The notes below the pieces were generated by a model. The model had not been told where the DNA came from, made no database searches, and saw only the letters and a program-made list of their open reading frames with translations. The position numbers and the translations under genes are program-made. Source: Victivallales bacterium (GTDB lineage: Bacteria; Verrucomicrobiota; Lentisphaeria; Oligosphaerales; Oligosphaeraceae). From it: a DNA stretch of 15,938 bases. Positions 1 to 7,390 of this stretch are shown here, piece after piece. Numbering within the stretch: position 1 is the stretch's first letter; each line of letters begins with the position of its first letter. The stretch covers positions 1 to 15,938 of the forward strand of contig JAFRLP010000041.1 of assembly GCA_017431185.1 (NCBI GenBank). The letters run 5' to 3'.

Positions 1-21
1 TATGGCTTTAAATTATCTTTC

Positions 22-2163
22 ATGAAATCTGATAGGGAACAGAAAAGAGATTCTAATCATTCCGAGTGTGCTGGCAATCTGTCTCGGATGCAGGTCTATT
101 TCCGCTGTTGTCCCGCGTTGTTCTGCCTAGGGCTGTATGCCGCAGGTGTGGCGGGGGAAGCGCTGGAGTTTTCCCCCCGTCTCTCCTGGGGCCTGGTGGT
201 GGCGGGGATGGCGTTGGCCGCGCTGACAAAGGGAAACCGGTTCTGGCGGTGGTGCTGGCTTCCTTTGGCGGGGCGTGGGGCGGCCCTGCTGGCGCTGGGC
301 GCACCGGGGCAGTCCTACCTGAGGAACCTGCCGCGTGAGGAGTGCTCCTGCCGGATTGTCGCTGTGGTGGATATGCCTCGGCGAAATCTGGGAAAAATGC
401 CCCGCTTTCAACTGGAGATACGGCGGATGGAGAGGGGAGGGCGTTGGGAGGAATGCAGGGGGCGCGTGCTGGGAGTCTTTCCGGAGGGCAGTTCGCCGCA
501 GGAGGGGAGTGTGGTTCTGGCATCAGGCGCCCTGGTGTGCCCCAACGGCCCGGGCGGGTATCGGCGTCATCTGCAATGCCAGGGCATCCATCGGGAGTGC
601 CGAGTCTGGAAATGGAGGGCGCTTGCGCCGCCAGGGGATAGCCCGGGGAATTGGCGCAGGGGATTTCGGCGGATGCGCCGGTCGTTGACTGACCGGCTGA
701 CGGAGGGGATTGAGAGCCCCTTGAGCGCCGCGATGTACCGTGCCATGGCGCTGGGGCAGAATGATGAACTGGCTGGCGCAGACCGCGAGGTGTTCATCCG
801 CTCCGCGAGTGTCCATGTGTTCTCCATTTCGGGAATGCACGTCTCGACGATGGCCCGTTGCCTGGCCTGGCTGATGGTAGCCCTGCTGGTGCCACGCCGC
901 TGGCAGAGGCTGGTGGCGGTTCCGCCGCTGGCGCTGTATGTGATGCTGGCTGGCGGTGCGCCCTCCGCCCTGCGGGCATTCTGGATGGCCGCGTTCCTGG
1001 CCCTGGCCGCCTCCAGGCTGAGATGCGGCAGCCCGCAGAATGCGCTGGGCGCATCGGGCCTGCTCCTTCTGGTGTGGAATCCGCTGTACCTCACCCATGT
1101 TGGTTTCGTGTACTCCTTCACCCTGGTCTTTTTCCTTCTGCGCGGGGCGGAATGGTGTACCCATCTGTATGAAATCATCCTGGAACGCCGTCTTTGGATG
1201 CCGCGCAGCGCCATGACACTGCGGCTTTGGCGGATGCCCCGGCTGGCGCTGGCCATCGTCAGCGGAAGCCTGCTGGCGTGGCTGGCGAGCGCCGGCCTGA
1301 TGATGCGCTACAATAACATGCTCTCCTTTGGCGCGCTCGCCGTCAATCTGGTGGTTCCTCCCTTGGCGGATTTGCTGATTCTGGCCGCCCCCTTCAAACT
1401 GCTGTGCTCGTTTGCCGCGCCATCCCTCTCGTGGCAGATGGGACATTGGCTGGACTGGCTATTGAGGTTCCTGCACGGGGTGGCCTGCTGCGGCGCGTCG
1501 TCGGGGCTGTACCGTCTGGTGGCGTGTCCCCCCTTGTGGCAACTCTGGGGATATTACCTTCTGCTGGGGGCGGCGCTCTCCGCGCTTCGTCCGGCCATTT
1601 TGCGGTGGTGCGCCTTGCTGGGGGTGGTTGCCTGGCTGGGATGGGAGGCACGGTCCGTGCCGTCCAACGCAGAGGTGACTGTTGCGGTGGGCAATGGCAC
1701 GCCGTCCGTGATTTGGTGGCGGGAAGGAAGTGCGGTCGTCTGCCAGCCAGGGAGCCGCGAATGCGCCAGGCAGGTGGCGGCGGAACTGACCGTGCGCGGA
1801 GCCTCGACGGTGGTTGTCGCCGTGCCGTCCTCACGGGATGTCGTCGGGGCGCGTCTGCTGGCGGAGCGGGCTGCGGCGGTTTACCTGTCACGTGCGGTTG
1901 AGGGGACGCGCGGAATCCATGCCTGGCGCGAGAGACTGCGCTCGCAGGGGGTGTACGTCAAGGCGGGGCAGGAGGGACGCTACAGGGAACTCCGAATGCG
2001 CTTTCTCGATTCCCAGACGTGGCAGCTGGAGTGGGGAGGGCATCGTTTGCGGTGCCGGAATCTTCCGGCCACGGGGGAGACGCTGCTTTTCCTCCACGGG
2101 CAAAAGGTGGTCTTGCGCCCCTGTCTGAAGCCGAAAGTCCGGCGAGCGTTTAATCCAGGCTGA
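22..2163 (+). CDS. comEC: ComEC/Rec2-family competence-type membrane protein with a degenerate C-terminal domain
   Basis: This is a polytopic inner-membrane protein of 713 aa. In naturally competent bacteria ComEC forms the channel that takes single-stranded DNA across the inner membrane. The first hydrophobic segments lie at about residues 26-95. An OB-like soluble region follows at about 105-200. The family's competence core begins at about 236, with the hallmark SISGMHV at 268-274 and GGAPSALRA at 311-319, and several membrane segments run to about 540. The tail (550-713) starts with VAVGNGTPSVI, the counterpart of the usual DVGQGD start of the metallo-beta-lactamase-like domain. It carries no HxHxDH metal motif, so a nuclease role is doubtful. 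No clear Shine-Dalgarno is visible for the ATG at 22. The frame stays open to the window edge, and an ATG at 88, just before the first membrane segment, is an alternative start. The 3' end overlaps convergent fabD by 14 bp. Family assignment is firm; a DNA-uptake role here is not shown, because no other competence gene is in the window. Confidence 0.9.
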   Translation: MKSDREQKRDSNHSECAGNLSRMQVYFRCCPALFCLGLYAAGVAGEALEFSPRLSWGLVVAGMALAALTKGNRFWRWCWLPLAGRGAALLALGAPGQSYLRNLPREECSCRIVAVVDMPRRNLGKMPRFQLEIRRMERGGRWEECRGRVLGVFPEGSSPQEGSVVLASGALVCPNGPGGYRRHLQCQGIHRECRVWKWRALAPPGDSPGNWRRGFRRMRRSLTDRLTEGIESPLSAAMYRAMALGQNDELAGADREVFIRSASVHVFSISGMHVSTMARCLAWLMVALLVPRRWQRLVAVPPLALYVMLAGGAPSALRAFWMAAFLALAASRLRCGSPQNALGASGLLLLVWNPLYLTHVGFVYSFTLVFFLLRGAEWCTHLYEIILERRLWMPRSAMTLRLWRMPRLALAIVSGSLLAWLASAGLMMRYNNMLSFGALAVNLVVPPLADLLILAAPFKLLCSFAAPSLSWQMGHWLDWLLRFLHGVACCGASSGLYRLVACPPLWQLWGYYLLLGAALSALRPAILRWCALLGVVAWLGWEARSVPSNAEVTVAVGNGTPSVIWWREGSAVVCQPGSRECARQVAAELTVRGASTVVVAVPSSRDVVGARLLAERAAAVYLSRAVEGTRGIHAWRERLRSQGVYVKAGQEGRYRELRMRFLDSQTWQLEWGGHRLRCRNLPATGETLLFLHGQKVVLRPCLKPKVRRAFNPG

Positions 2164-3037
2164 GCGCCGGAGCGGCGGGGAATTTGCGGTCGATGCGCTT
2201 CATGAATCCGCTGAGCACGTTTCCGGGGCCAAACTCGGCAAAGGAGTCGCTGAGCGGCATCAGGGCGCGCGCACAGTCTTCCCATCGGACACTGCTGGCG
2301 ACCTGGCGGCGCAGATTGTCACGGATGTTCTCGGGCGAAGTGACCAGCGCCCCTGGCACGTTCTGCGCAAAAGGCACGGCTGGCGCGTTGATTTCGGTCG
2401 TCGCCAGCGCTTCGCCGAACCTTTCGGCGGCCTCGTTCATCAGCCGTGAATGATAGGCCCCCGCAACAGTCAGTTTGACGGCGCGGAGGCATTTGGGGGC
2501 CAGCAGTTCCACCGCCCTGTCCAGAGCGTCGTGCGGTCCGCTGATGACGATTTGCCCGGGGCAGTTGTAGTTGGCGACGTCAATTCCGCACTCCGCGCAG
2601 ACGGCCTGGATGTCCTCGGGCTGCCCGCCGATGATGGCGGCCATCCCGCCTGGATGGCGCTGGCAGCAGTCGTCCATCAGGCGTCCCCGCAGGGCCACCA
2701 GGCGGAGAGCCGTCTCGAAGGAGAATACCCCGGCCGCGCAGGCGGCGGAGAATTCGCCCAGGCTCAGGCCGCCGCAGCCGCTTGGCGTACAGCCGCCTTG
2801 CTCAAGATAGGCGGCATGGGCGGCCATGGAGACGGTGAAGATGGCGGGCTGGCAGACGGCGCAGGGGGTCAAATCCTCCAGCGTGCCCTCGAAGCACAAT
2901 TGGGAGATGGAGTATCCCAGAAGTTTGTCCGCCTCGGCGAAGATTGTCCGAGCGGCGGGGGATTTCTCCGCGAGCCCTTTGCCCATGCCGGCATATTGCG
3001 CTCCCTGTCCCGCAAAGATGAAACCGATTCGTGCCAT
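2150..3037 (-). CDS. fabD: Malonyl-CoA:ACP transacylase (FabD)
   Basis: This cytoplasmic enzyme of type II fatty acid synthesis moves malonyl from CoA to acyl carrier protein. The 295-aa length is close to the family norm of about 300-310. The N-terminus has the FAGQGAQ oxyanion segment (residues 8-14). The nucleophile elbow is GLSLGE with Ser92; the residue before Ser is Leu, where His is common. Arg117, expected to bind the malonate carboxylate, His196 in AYHS as catalytic partner, and the late FGPG (269-272) are all present. The start is supported by GGAG (plus-strand 3046-3049) eight bases before the ATG. It follows plsX after 35 bp, so it is probably co-transcribed with the yceD-rpmF-plsX group. 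The usual fabH between plsX and fabD is missing. Its TAA lies inside the end of comEC, and no terminator is visible between the two convergent genes. Confidence 0.96.
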   Translation of the reverse strand: MARIGFIFAGQGAQYAGMGKGLAEKSPAARTIFAEADKLLGYSISQLCFEGTLEDLTPCAVCQPAIFTVSMAAHAAYLEQGGCTPSGCGGLSLGEFSAACAAGVFSFETALRLVALRGRLMDDCCQRHPGGMAAIIGGQPEDIQAVCAECGIDVANYNCPGQIVISGPHDALDRAVELLAPKCLRAVKLTVAGAYHSRLMNEAAERFGEALATTEINAPAVPFAQNVPGALVTSPENIRDNLRRQVASSVRWEDCARALMPLSDSFAEFGPGNVLSGFMKRIDRKFPAAPALSLD

Positions 3038-3072
3038 GAAGATAACTCCGTAGGGTGTCGGAATGCGGTGGG

Positions 3073-4107
3073 CTATCGCAGAAGGCTTAGATGCTCCGCC
3101 TTGTCCGCAATGATTTCATTGACTTTGAGGTGCGCATAGTCGCCGGCGGCACGTATGCCGTTCCGGACGGTGTGGCCGTCGGAATTGCCATGCCCGATGA
3201 TGCACACACCCGCGACCCCTAGCAAGGGGGCCCCGCCCACCTCCGAGGGGTCCATCGTTCTTTTCAGTTCCAGAAAGGCTCCCTTGCAGAGCAGCGCGCC
3301 CGCCTTCCAGAGGGCCTTCTGCATAATGGAGCGCTTGATGATATGCCCGATGGATTTGGCGAGGCATTCCGAGCTTTTCAGCAGAATATTGCCGACAAAG
3401 CCATCGCAGACCACCACATCCACGTTTCCCGTGAAGACGTCGTGCCCCTCGATGTTGCCGATGAAGTTGATCTCCCCCATTTCACGGGCCCGGGTGAGCA
3501 ATTTGAAGGTGTCCTGCACCAGTTTGTTTCCCTTGGTGTCCTCCGTGCCATTCGACAGCAGACCCACCCGCGGGTTCTTGCGCTTCTGGACTGTGGACAT
3601 GTAGATGCTGCCCGTCTGGGCGAAATGGAGCAGGTTCACGGGGGCGCAATCCACCGTCGCCCCTGAGTCCACCAGCAGGAACTGCACCATTTCCGAAGGC
3701 AGCAACGTGGCGATGCAGGGACGCTCTATCCCCTTGATCATCCGCCACTTGAAATAGGCGGCTGCAACCGCTGCCCCCGTGTTGCCCGCGCTGTACACCG
3801 CCTGCGCGCGCTTGGTGCGCACCAAATCCATGCAGACGGAAATCGACGAGTCACGCTTGCTTCGCAGCGCGCTGACGGGATGGTCTTCCATCGTGACCAC
3901 CTGGGTGGCGTTGACGACAATCACCCGCGGGTCATTCTTTTTGCCGATGCGCTCCATCCCCCGCGCAATCGCCTCCTGCGGTCCCACGAGAAAGAGGCGG
4001 TAGCGCTCGCCAAACATGTCCAGTGCCTCCCCGACGCCGTCAATGATGGCATCAGGCGCCTTGTCGCCGCCCATAATGTCAACCGCGATGCCGATGGAGG
4101 CTGCCAT
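3073..4107 (-). CDS. plsX: Phosphate acyltransferase PlsX
   Basis: PlsX converts acyl-ACP plus phosphate to acyl-phosphate, the acyl donor used by PlsY in the first step of phospholipid synthesis. It is a peripheral membrane/cytosolic enzyme. The 344-aa length is typical. Family signatures appear in order: VDIMGGDKAP (9-18), SAGNTGA (106-112), GLLSNGTEDTKGN (182-194), GNIEGHD (217-223), DGFVGN (235-240), and GGAPLLG followed by GHG near 291-307. The start has an AAGGA-type ribosome binding site about five bases upstream. It lies 213 bp downstream of rpmF, an unusually wide gap for this cluster, and the gap holds a strong inverted-repeat structure ending just before the ribosome binding site. 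The conserved neighbourhood (yceD, rpmF, plsX, fabD) supports the call. Confidence 0.97.
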   Translation of the reverse strand: MAASIGIAVDIMGGDKAPDAIIDGVGEALDMFGERYRLFLVGPQEAIARGMERIGKKNDPRVIVVNATQVVTMEDHPVSALRSKRDSSISVCMDLVRTKRAQAVYSAGNTGAAVAAAYFKWRMIKGIERPCIATLLPSEMVQFLLVDSGATVDCAPVNLLHFAQTGSIYMSTVQKRKNPRVGLLSNGTEDTKGNKLVQDTFKLLTRAREMGEINFIGNIEGHDVFTGNVDVVVCDGFVGNILLKSSECLAKSIGHIIKRSIMQKALWKAGALLCKGAFLELKRTMDPSEVGGAPLLGVAGVCIIGHGNSDGHTVRNGIRAAGDYAHLKVNEIIADKAEHLSLLR

Positions 4108-4125
4108 GCCTGTCCTTTCTGTTGC

Positions 4126-4225
4126 GAGGCAATTGCAGAACCCTCATCCCAACCGCCTTCACGGCGCGATGACTTCATCGCCAGCGGCGTTTTTGGCGGT
4201 TGGGCGGTGGTTTTGCAATTGCCTC
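4126..4225 (-). promoter_or_regulatory. Long inverted-repeat structure in the plsX leader
   Basis: Two nested pairs of complementary arms are seen directly. A 12-base arm at 4126-4137 matches the reverse complement of 4214-4225 exactly. A 10-base arm at 4148-4157 matches that of 4195-4204 exactly. A small perfect hairpin, CGATGA-CT-TCATCG, sits in the apex at 4167-4180. On the plsX transcript this would be a long branched stem ending about a dozen bases before the ribosome binding site. It could be a 5' leader element controlling plsX, an attenuator after rpmF, or a decayed palindromic repeat. No T-run makes it a classic terminator. A weak minus-strand TTGACG (complement of 4240-4245) lies just upstream, with only a poor -10. 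The function is unknown; the pairing is certain. The rest of the 4108-4320 gap holds nothing else I can name. Confidence 0.55.
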
Positions 4226-4320
4226 TTGCGTTAAGGAAACGTCAAGCCACGACACAATGGCAACTGTTTCCAGCGAGCGAGTGCCGTGGACCGGGGGATA
4301 TCAGCGGAAGGGGAAAGGGC

Positions 4321-4512
4321 TTATGCCTCGGCCTTCTCTTTGATGTTGAGGACCTGCTTGCCACCATAGTTGCCGCAGGCTTTGCAGACACGGTGCGGGA
4401 GGCAGGGGGCCCCGCAAGTCGGGCAAGTGGTGACCTGGACAGCCTCCAGGCGGTTGTGGGCTTTGCGGGTGCGGGTGGCGCGCTTGCTCTTGTGACTTTG
4501 TTGAACTGGCAT
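4321..4512 (-). CDS. rpmF: 50S ribosomal protein L32
   Basis: This is a small protein of the large ribosomal subunit, 63 aa. It begins MPVQQSHKSKRATRTRKAHN, a basic N-terminus like the L32 family's usual MAVP(K/Q)...S..R...RR. Four cysteines form the zinc ribbon of the C+ type: Cys30, Cys33, Cys43 and Cys46 (CPTC...CKAC). The family's GxYxG-like turn is present as GNYGGKQV. A longer frame reaches back to 4683, but the internal ATG at 4510-4512 is the real start. It has a strong AAGGAG (plus-strand 4521-4526) at eight bases and matches the family start, and the longer version would overlap yceD. It lies 23 bp after yceD, the standard pairing in bacteria. Confidence 0.97.
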   Translation of the reverse strand: MPVQQSHKSKRATRTRKAHNRLEAVQVTTCPTCGAPCLPHRVCKACGNYGGKQVLNIKEKAEA

Positions 4513-4535
4513 AGTGAGTACTCCTTGATGGGGAA

Positions 4536-5093
4536 CTAGTTCTGCAAATGAAGGTTGTTCAGGGCCTGCCAGGGATTTTCCCCCGTGGCATGCGTCTCCT
4601 GTTCCTCGGACTGGCAATTGCACAGTCCCAGGTTGAGGTTTTGCCCGCACACGGGACAGAGGCCCCGGCAGTCTTCGCGACAATGAAAACTCTGTGGGAA
4701 AGCCAATAATATATCCTCTCGAATGGCTTCCGTCAAGTCGATTGGCTCACCAAAGGGATTTTCGTAGCGGTGCAGAATGGGTGCGGTGCGGATTTGGCAC
4801 TCCCCGTATTCTGCGCACCGGTCGCAGATGGCCCGCACGGTCGCCCAGGCGACCCCCGTGACCAGGACCTCCTGTTTGACGGGGGCCAGATGAAGGCGGT
4901 AATGGAATGTCCCCGAAAGGTCGAAGCGGTCATCCGACTCCAAGTCCAGGTCATGGAAGGGGAGTTCGCCCTCCAAATCGCTGCCGTCTTCGGGCAGATT
5001 GGCGACCTGGCAGATGAGTTCGGGGCAGGAGGCGTGGACTCCTGCGTCCAGCCGCACATCATCCTCGTCGATTGTCTTATGCTGATATGGCAT
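4536..5093 (-). CDS. yceD: YceD/DUF177 family protein
   Basis: This is a small acidic protein linked in bacteria to ribosomal RNA metabolism and almost always found next to rpmF; its biochemical role is unsettled. The 185-aa product shows the family pattern. There is a beta-rich N-terminal half, a first cysteine pair at CDRC (90-93), then an acidic stretch with ENPFGEPIDL. The signature CREDCRGLCPVCGQNLN follows (138-154), with a further CNC at 158-160. It ends with the common PWQALNNL motif. The Cys-rich tail suggests a metal-binding site. The frame is open upstream to 5465, but that extension would run 155 bp into the start of divergent pckG. The ATG at 5093 opens the family-like sequence and is preferred, although its ribosome binding site is weak. 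A start slightly upstream (MVSIFSTLEKKPA...) cannot be excluded. Confidence 0.9.
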   Translation of the reverse strand: MPYQHKTIDEDDVRLDAGVHASCPELICQVANLPEDGSDLEGELPFHDLDLESDDRFDLSGTFHYRLHLAPVKQEVLVTGVAWATVRAICDRCAEYGECQIRTAPILHRYENPFGEPIDLTEAIREDILLAFPQSFHCREDCRGLCPVCGQNLNLGLCNCQSEEQETHATGENPWQALNNLHLQN

Positions 5094-5188
5094 GGCAGGT
5101 TTTTTTTCGAGTGTTGAGAATATCGACACCATCATGATTGCGGGCACAGCTCTTGGTGTCCAAATGATTTTTTTCGCGCGGGGAAAAC

Positions 5189-5218
5189 TGGCAATCCTCG
5201 GTGTCAGGTATATATTAT
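5189..5218 (+). promoter_or_regulatory. Candidate promoter for pckG in the divergent yceD-pckG region
   Basis: The 217-bp region between the divergent starts of yceD (5093) and pckG (5311) must hold promoters for both. On the + strand, TGGCAA (5189-5194) is followed after 16 bases by the AT-rich TATATTATAA (5211-5220), a fair sigma70-like -10 area about 90 bp before the pckG start. The -35 is a poor match. I could not place a convincing minus-strand promoter for yceD or any clear operator palindrome. Confidence 0.3.
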
Positions 5219-5310
5219 AAACGGTTTTGGACAAAAGGCAAAGGCGTTGGTCGCAGAAGATGGTTTTTTCTGGCCGGCGTGTTGCCGAAACACAAACAAG
5301 GACCCCCACG

Positions 5311-7125
5311 ATGGAAGTCAAAGACCTCAAAAACGCTGAACTCAAGAAGTGGCTGCAAGGCTGGATTGACCTGTGTACCCCTGACCAGGTGGTCATCTGC
5401 AACGGCTCCAAGGAGGAGTACGACGGACTGTGCAATCTGATGGTGAAGACCGGAGCCTTCATCAAGTTGGAGAAGCCCCAGAACTCCTACTATGCGCGTT
5501 CCGACAAAACAGATGTAGCGCGTGTCGAGTCCCGCACGTTCATCTGCTCCGAGAAGGAGGAGGACGCAGGCCCGACCAACCATTGGAAGGCTCCCGCCGA
5601 GATGAAGGCCGAGTTCAACGAGCTGTTCAAGGGCGTGATGACCGGACGCACGATGTACATCATCCCGTTCAGCATGGGTCCCGTGGAGTCCCCCATCGCC
5701 AAGTACGGCATTGAGATTACGGACAGCCCGTATGTGGTGGTCAACATGGAGATTATGACCCGCGTCAGCCTGACCATCATCGAGCGCATCGACAATGGCC
5801 ACGAGTTCGTGCCCGCCGTCCATTCCGTGGGCTACCCGCTGCTGGGCGACACGGCGGACATCCCCTGGCCCTCCGCTCCCGTGGAGAAGAAGTACATCAC
5901 GCATTTCCCCGAGACCAGCGAAATCATCAGCTTCGGTTCAGGCTACGGCGGCAACGCTCTGCTGGGCAAGAAGTGCTTCGCGCTGCGCATCGCCACGAAC
6001 CTGGCGCATCGTGAGGGCTGGCTGGCCGAGCACATGCTCATCCTGAAGCTGACCAACCCCGAGGGCAAGGTCAAGTACGTCTGCGCGGCGTTCCCGTCGG
6101 CCTGCGGCAAGACCAATCTCGCCATGGTCCGCCCGACCATCCCTGGCTGGAAAGTCCAGACCATCGGTGATGACATCGCCTGGATGAAGTTCGGCAAGGA
6201 CGGCAAACTGCACGCCATCAACCCCGAGAACGGGTTCTTCGGCGTTGCGCCCGGCACATCGATGAAGTCCAACCCCAATGCGATGGAGACCATCAACCGC
6301 GGCAATACCATCTTCACGAATGTCGCCCTCACCGAGGATGGCGGCGTGTGGTGGGAGGACAGCGACACCAAGCCGGAATTCCTCATCGACTGGCAGCGCC
6401 GTCCCTGGACCCGCGGCTGCAAGGACTCCAATGGGGTCGAGCGCAAGGCGGCCCATCCCAACTCCCGCTTTACCACGCCTGCTGGGCAGTGCCCCGTCAT
6501 TGCCCCCGAATGGGAAGACCCCGAGGGTGTTCCGGTGGACGCCATCCTGTTTGGCGGACGCCGCAAGACGGTTGTCCCGCTGGTGACCGCCGCCCGCAGC
6601 TGGGAGCACGGCGTGTTCCTGGGCTCCACCATGTCCTCCGAAATGACCAAGGCGACTCTGGAAGGCGCTGGACAGCTCCGCTTCGACCCGTTCGCGATGC
6701 TGCCCTTCTGCGGCTACAACATGGGCGACTACTTCCAGCACTGGCTGAACATCGGCAAGACCGAAGGCGCCACGTTGCCGAAGATATTCTACGTGAACTG
6801 GTTCCGCCGTGGCGAGGACGGCCATTTCCTGTGGCCTGGCTACGGTGACAACAGCCGCGTCCTCAAGTGGATCTTCGAGTTCTGCGACGGCACCGCCAAG
6901 ACCCGCGAGACCGAGTTGGGCATCATGCCCGCCGAAGGCGCGATTGACCTCACGGGCATCACGGTCAGCGAGGAAGACCAGAAGGCCCTGTTCACCGTCG
7001 ATAAGGAGGGCTGGAAGAAGGCCATGCCTGAATTCGAGGCGCACTACGCCAAGTTCGGCAGTCATCTGCCCAAGGAACTGCGTGAGCAACTCGACATCCT
7101 TGAGAAGAACGTCGGCTACAAATAA
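5311..7125 (+). CDS. pckG: Phosphoenolpyruvate carboxykinase (GTP)
   Basis: This cytosolic enzyme interconverts oxaloacetate + GTP and PEP + GDP + CO2. It is the first dedicated step of gluconeogenesis, or in fermenters the CO2-fixing step toward succinate. The 604-aa length fits the GTP family (about 600-620). Hallmarks are SFGSGYGGNALLGKKCFALR (207-226), the P-loop FPSACGKTN with reactive Cys265 (261-269), the metal-binding DDIAW (287-291), NPENGFFGVAPGTS (304-317), and the nucleotide-pocket region FCGYNMGDYFQHW (466-478). The ATP-type enzyme lacks these. The ATG at 5311 is chosen over an in-frame ATG at 5227 because AAGGA at 5298-5302 is well spaced and family proteins start near here. It appears monocistronic, with its own upstream region and a strong terminator after it. 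Confidence 0.97.
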   Translation: MEVKDLKNAELKKWLQGWIDLCTPDQVVICNGSKEEYDGLCNLMVKTGAFIKLEKPQNSYYARSDKTDVARVESRTFICSEKEEDAGPTNHWKAPAEMKAEFNELFKGVMTGRTMYIIPFSMGPVESPIAKYGIEITDSPYVVVNMEIMTRVSLTIIERIDNGHEFVPAVHSVGYPLLGDTADIPWPSAPVEKKYITHFPETSEIISFGSGYGGNALLGKKCFALRIATNLAHREGWLAEHMLILKLTNPEGKVKYVCAAFPSACGKTNLAMVRPTIPGWKVQTIGDDIAWMKFGKDGKLHAINPENGFFGVAPGTSMKSNPNAMETINRGNTIFTNVALTEDGGVWWEDSDTKPEFLIDWQRRPWTRGCKDSNGVERKAAHPNSRFTTPAGQCPVIAPEWEDPEGVPVDAILFGGRRKTVVPLVTAARSWEHGVFLGSTMSSEMTKATLEGAGQLRFDPFAMLPFCGYNMGDYFQHWLNIGKTEGATLPKIFYVNWFRRGEDGHFLWPGYGDNSRVLKWIFEFCDGTAKTRETELGIMPAEGAIDLTGITVSEEDQKALFTVDKEGWKKAMPEFEAHYAKFGSHLPKELREQLDILEKNVGYK

Positions 7126-7137
7126 GCCATCCCACTG

Positions 7138-7160
7138 GCGGGGCGCAGTTCGCGCCCCGC
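7138..7160. repeat. GC-rich palindrome just after pckG
   Basis: Nine-base arms GCGGGGCGC (7138-7146) and GCGCCCCGC (7152-7160) pair perfectly around a 5-base loop, beginning 12 bases after the pckG stop. No T-run follows directly; a CTTTTT comes 15 bases later. The arms share their core with the larger hairpin at 7181-7210, so the two look like members of one repeat type or a duplicated terminator stem. Confidence 0.7.
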
Positions 7161-7180
7161 TATAGTCATTGGACTTTTTG

Positions 7181-7214
7181 CAGGCGGGGCGCGCACAGGC
7201 GCCCCGCCTGTTTT
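7181..7214 (+). terminator. Rho-independent terminator of pckG
   Basis: A perfect 12-bp stem, CAGGCGGGGCGC (7181-7192) with GCGCCCCGCCTG (7199-7210), closes a 6-base loop. TTTT follows immediately (7211-7214) and then GCTTTG. It is 55 bases after the pckG stop and reads in the pckG direction. The GC-rich stem plus U-run is the classic intrinsic terminator form. The short U-run is the only weak point. Confidence 0.8.
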
Positions 7215-7220
7215 GCTTTG

Positions 7221-7242
7221 TGGCGGCGGCGTCCCCGCCGCC
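7221..7242. repeat. GGCGGCGG-CGTCC-CCGCCGCC palindrome, copy A
   Basis: An 8-bp GC stem (GGCGGCGG / CCGCCGCC) surrounds a CGTCC loop. An almost identical copy starts 38 bases downstream. Short GC palindromes of this kind behave as dispersed REP-like elements in several planctomycete/verrucomicrobial genomes; that is recollection, not tested here. It lies directly after the pckG terminator and before the promoter of the next operon. Confidence 0.7.
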
Positions 7243-7258
7243 GTCGGGCGCTGGGCAG

Positions 7259-7280
7259 TGGCGGCGGCGTCCCCGCCGCT
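7259..7280. repeat. GGCGGCGG-CGTCC-CCGCCGC palindrome, copy B
   Basis: This copy is identical to 7221-7242 over 21 of 22 bases, with the final base T instead of C. It forms the same GC-rich hairpin. The 16 bases between the copies are unrelated to them. Together with the two hairpins at 7138-7210 this makes four palindromes in about 143 bp of otherwise gene-free DNA. Confidence 0.7.
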
Positions 7281-7312
7281 ACCTTTACTCAACTTTTTTC
7301 ACTGGTTTCGAT

Positions 7313-7340
7313 TTGACAATTGGCAAAGGCGGATTATCTT
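7313..7340 (+). promoter_or_regulatory. Sigma70-like promoter of the regulator-pseudopilin-hydrolase operon
   Basis: A consensus -35 TTGACA (7313-7318) is followed after 16 bases by TATCTT (7335-7340), which matches the -10 consensus at four of six positions. It starts about 50 bp upstream of the regulator ATG at 7391. A small odd palindrome ATCGGCGAT (7365-7373) lies between promoter and start and could be part of an operator for the encoded regulator, but it is too short to be sure. Confidence 0.6.
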
Positions 7341-7390
7341 AACTGATGTGTTAGTGATTTGTTTATCGGCGATTTCTCAGGCAATAGACC

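Noticed and set aside
4513..4683. Extended N-terminus for rpmF
   Set aside because: It would read through the end of yceD out of frame. L32 starts at the internal ATG with the strong ribosome binding site.
5227..5310. Extended N-terminus for pckG
   Set aside because: The 28 extra residues have no family match, and the ATG at 5311 has the well-placed AAGGA.
5094..5465. Extended N-terminus for yceD
   Set aside because: The extension would overlap the divergent pckG start by 155 bp and has no family similarity. The ATG at 5093 begins the conserved protein.
5938..7089. Minus-strand open frame of 383 codons
   Set aside because: It is antisense to pckG, a full-length conserved enzyme, and has no motif of its own.
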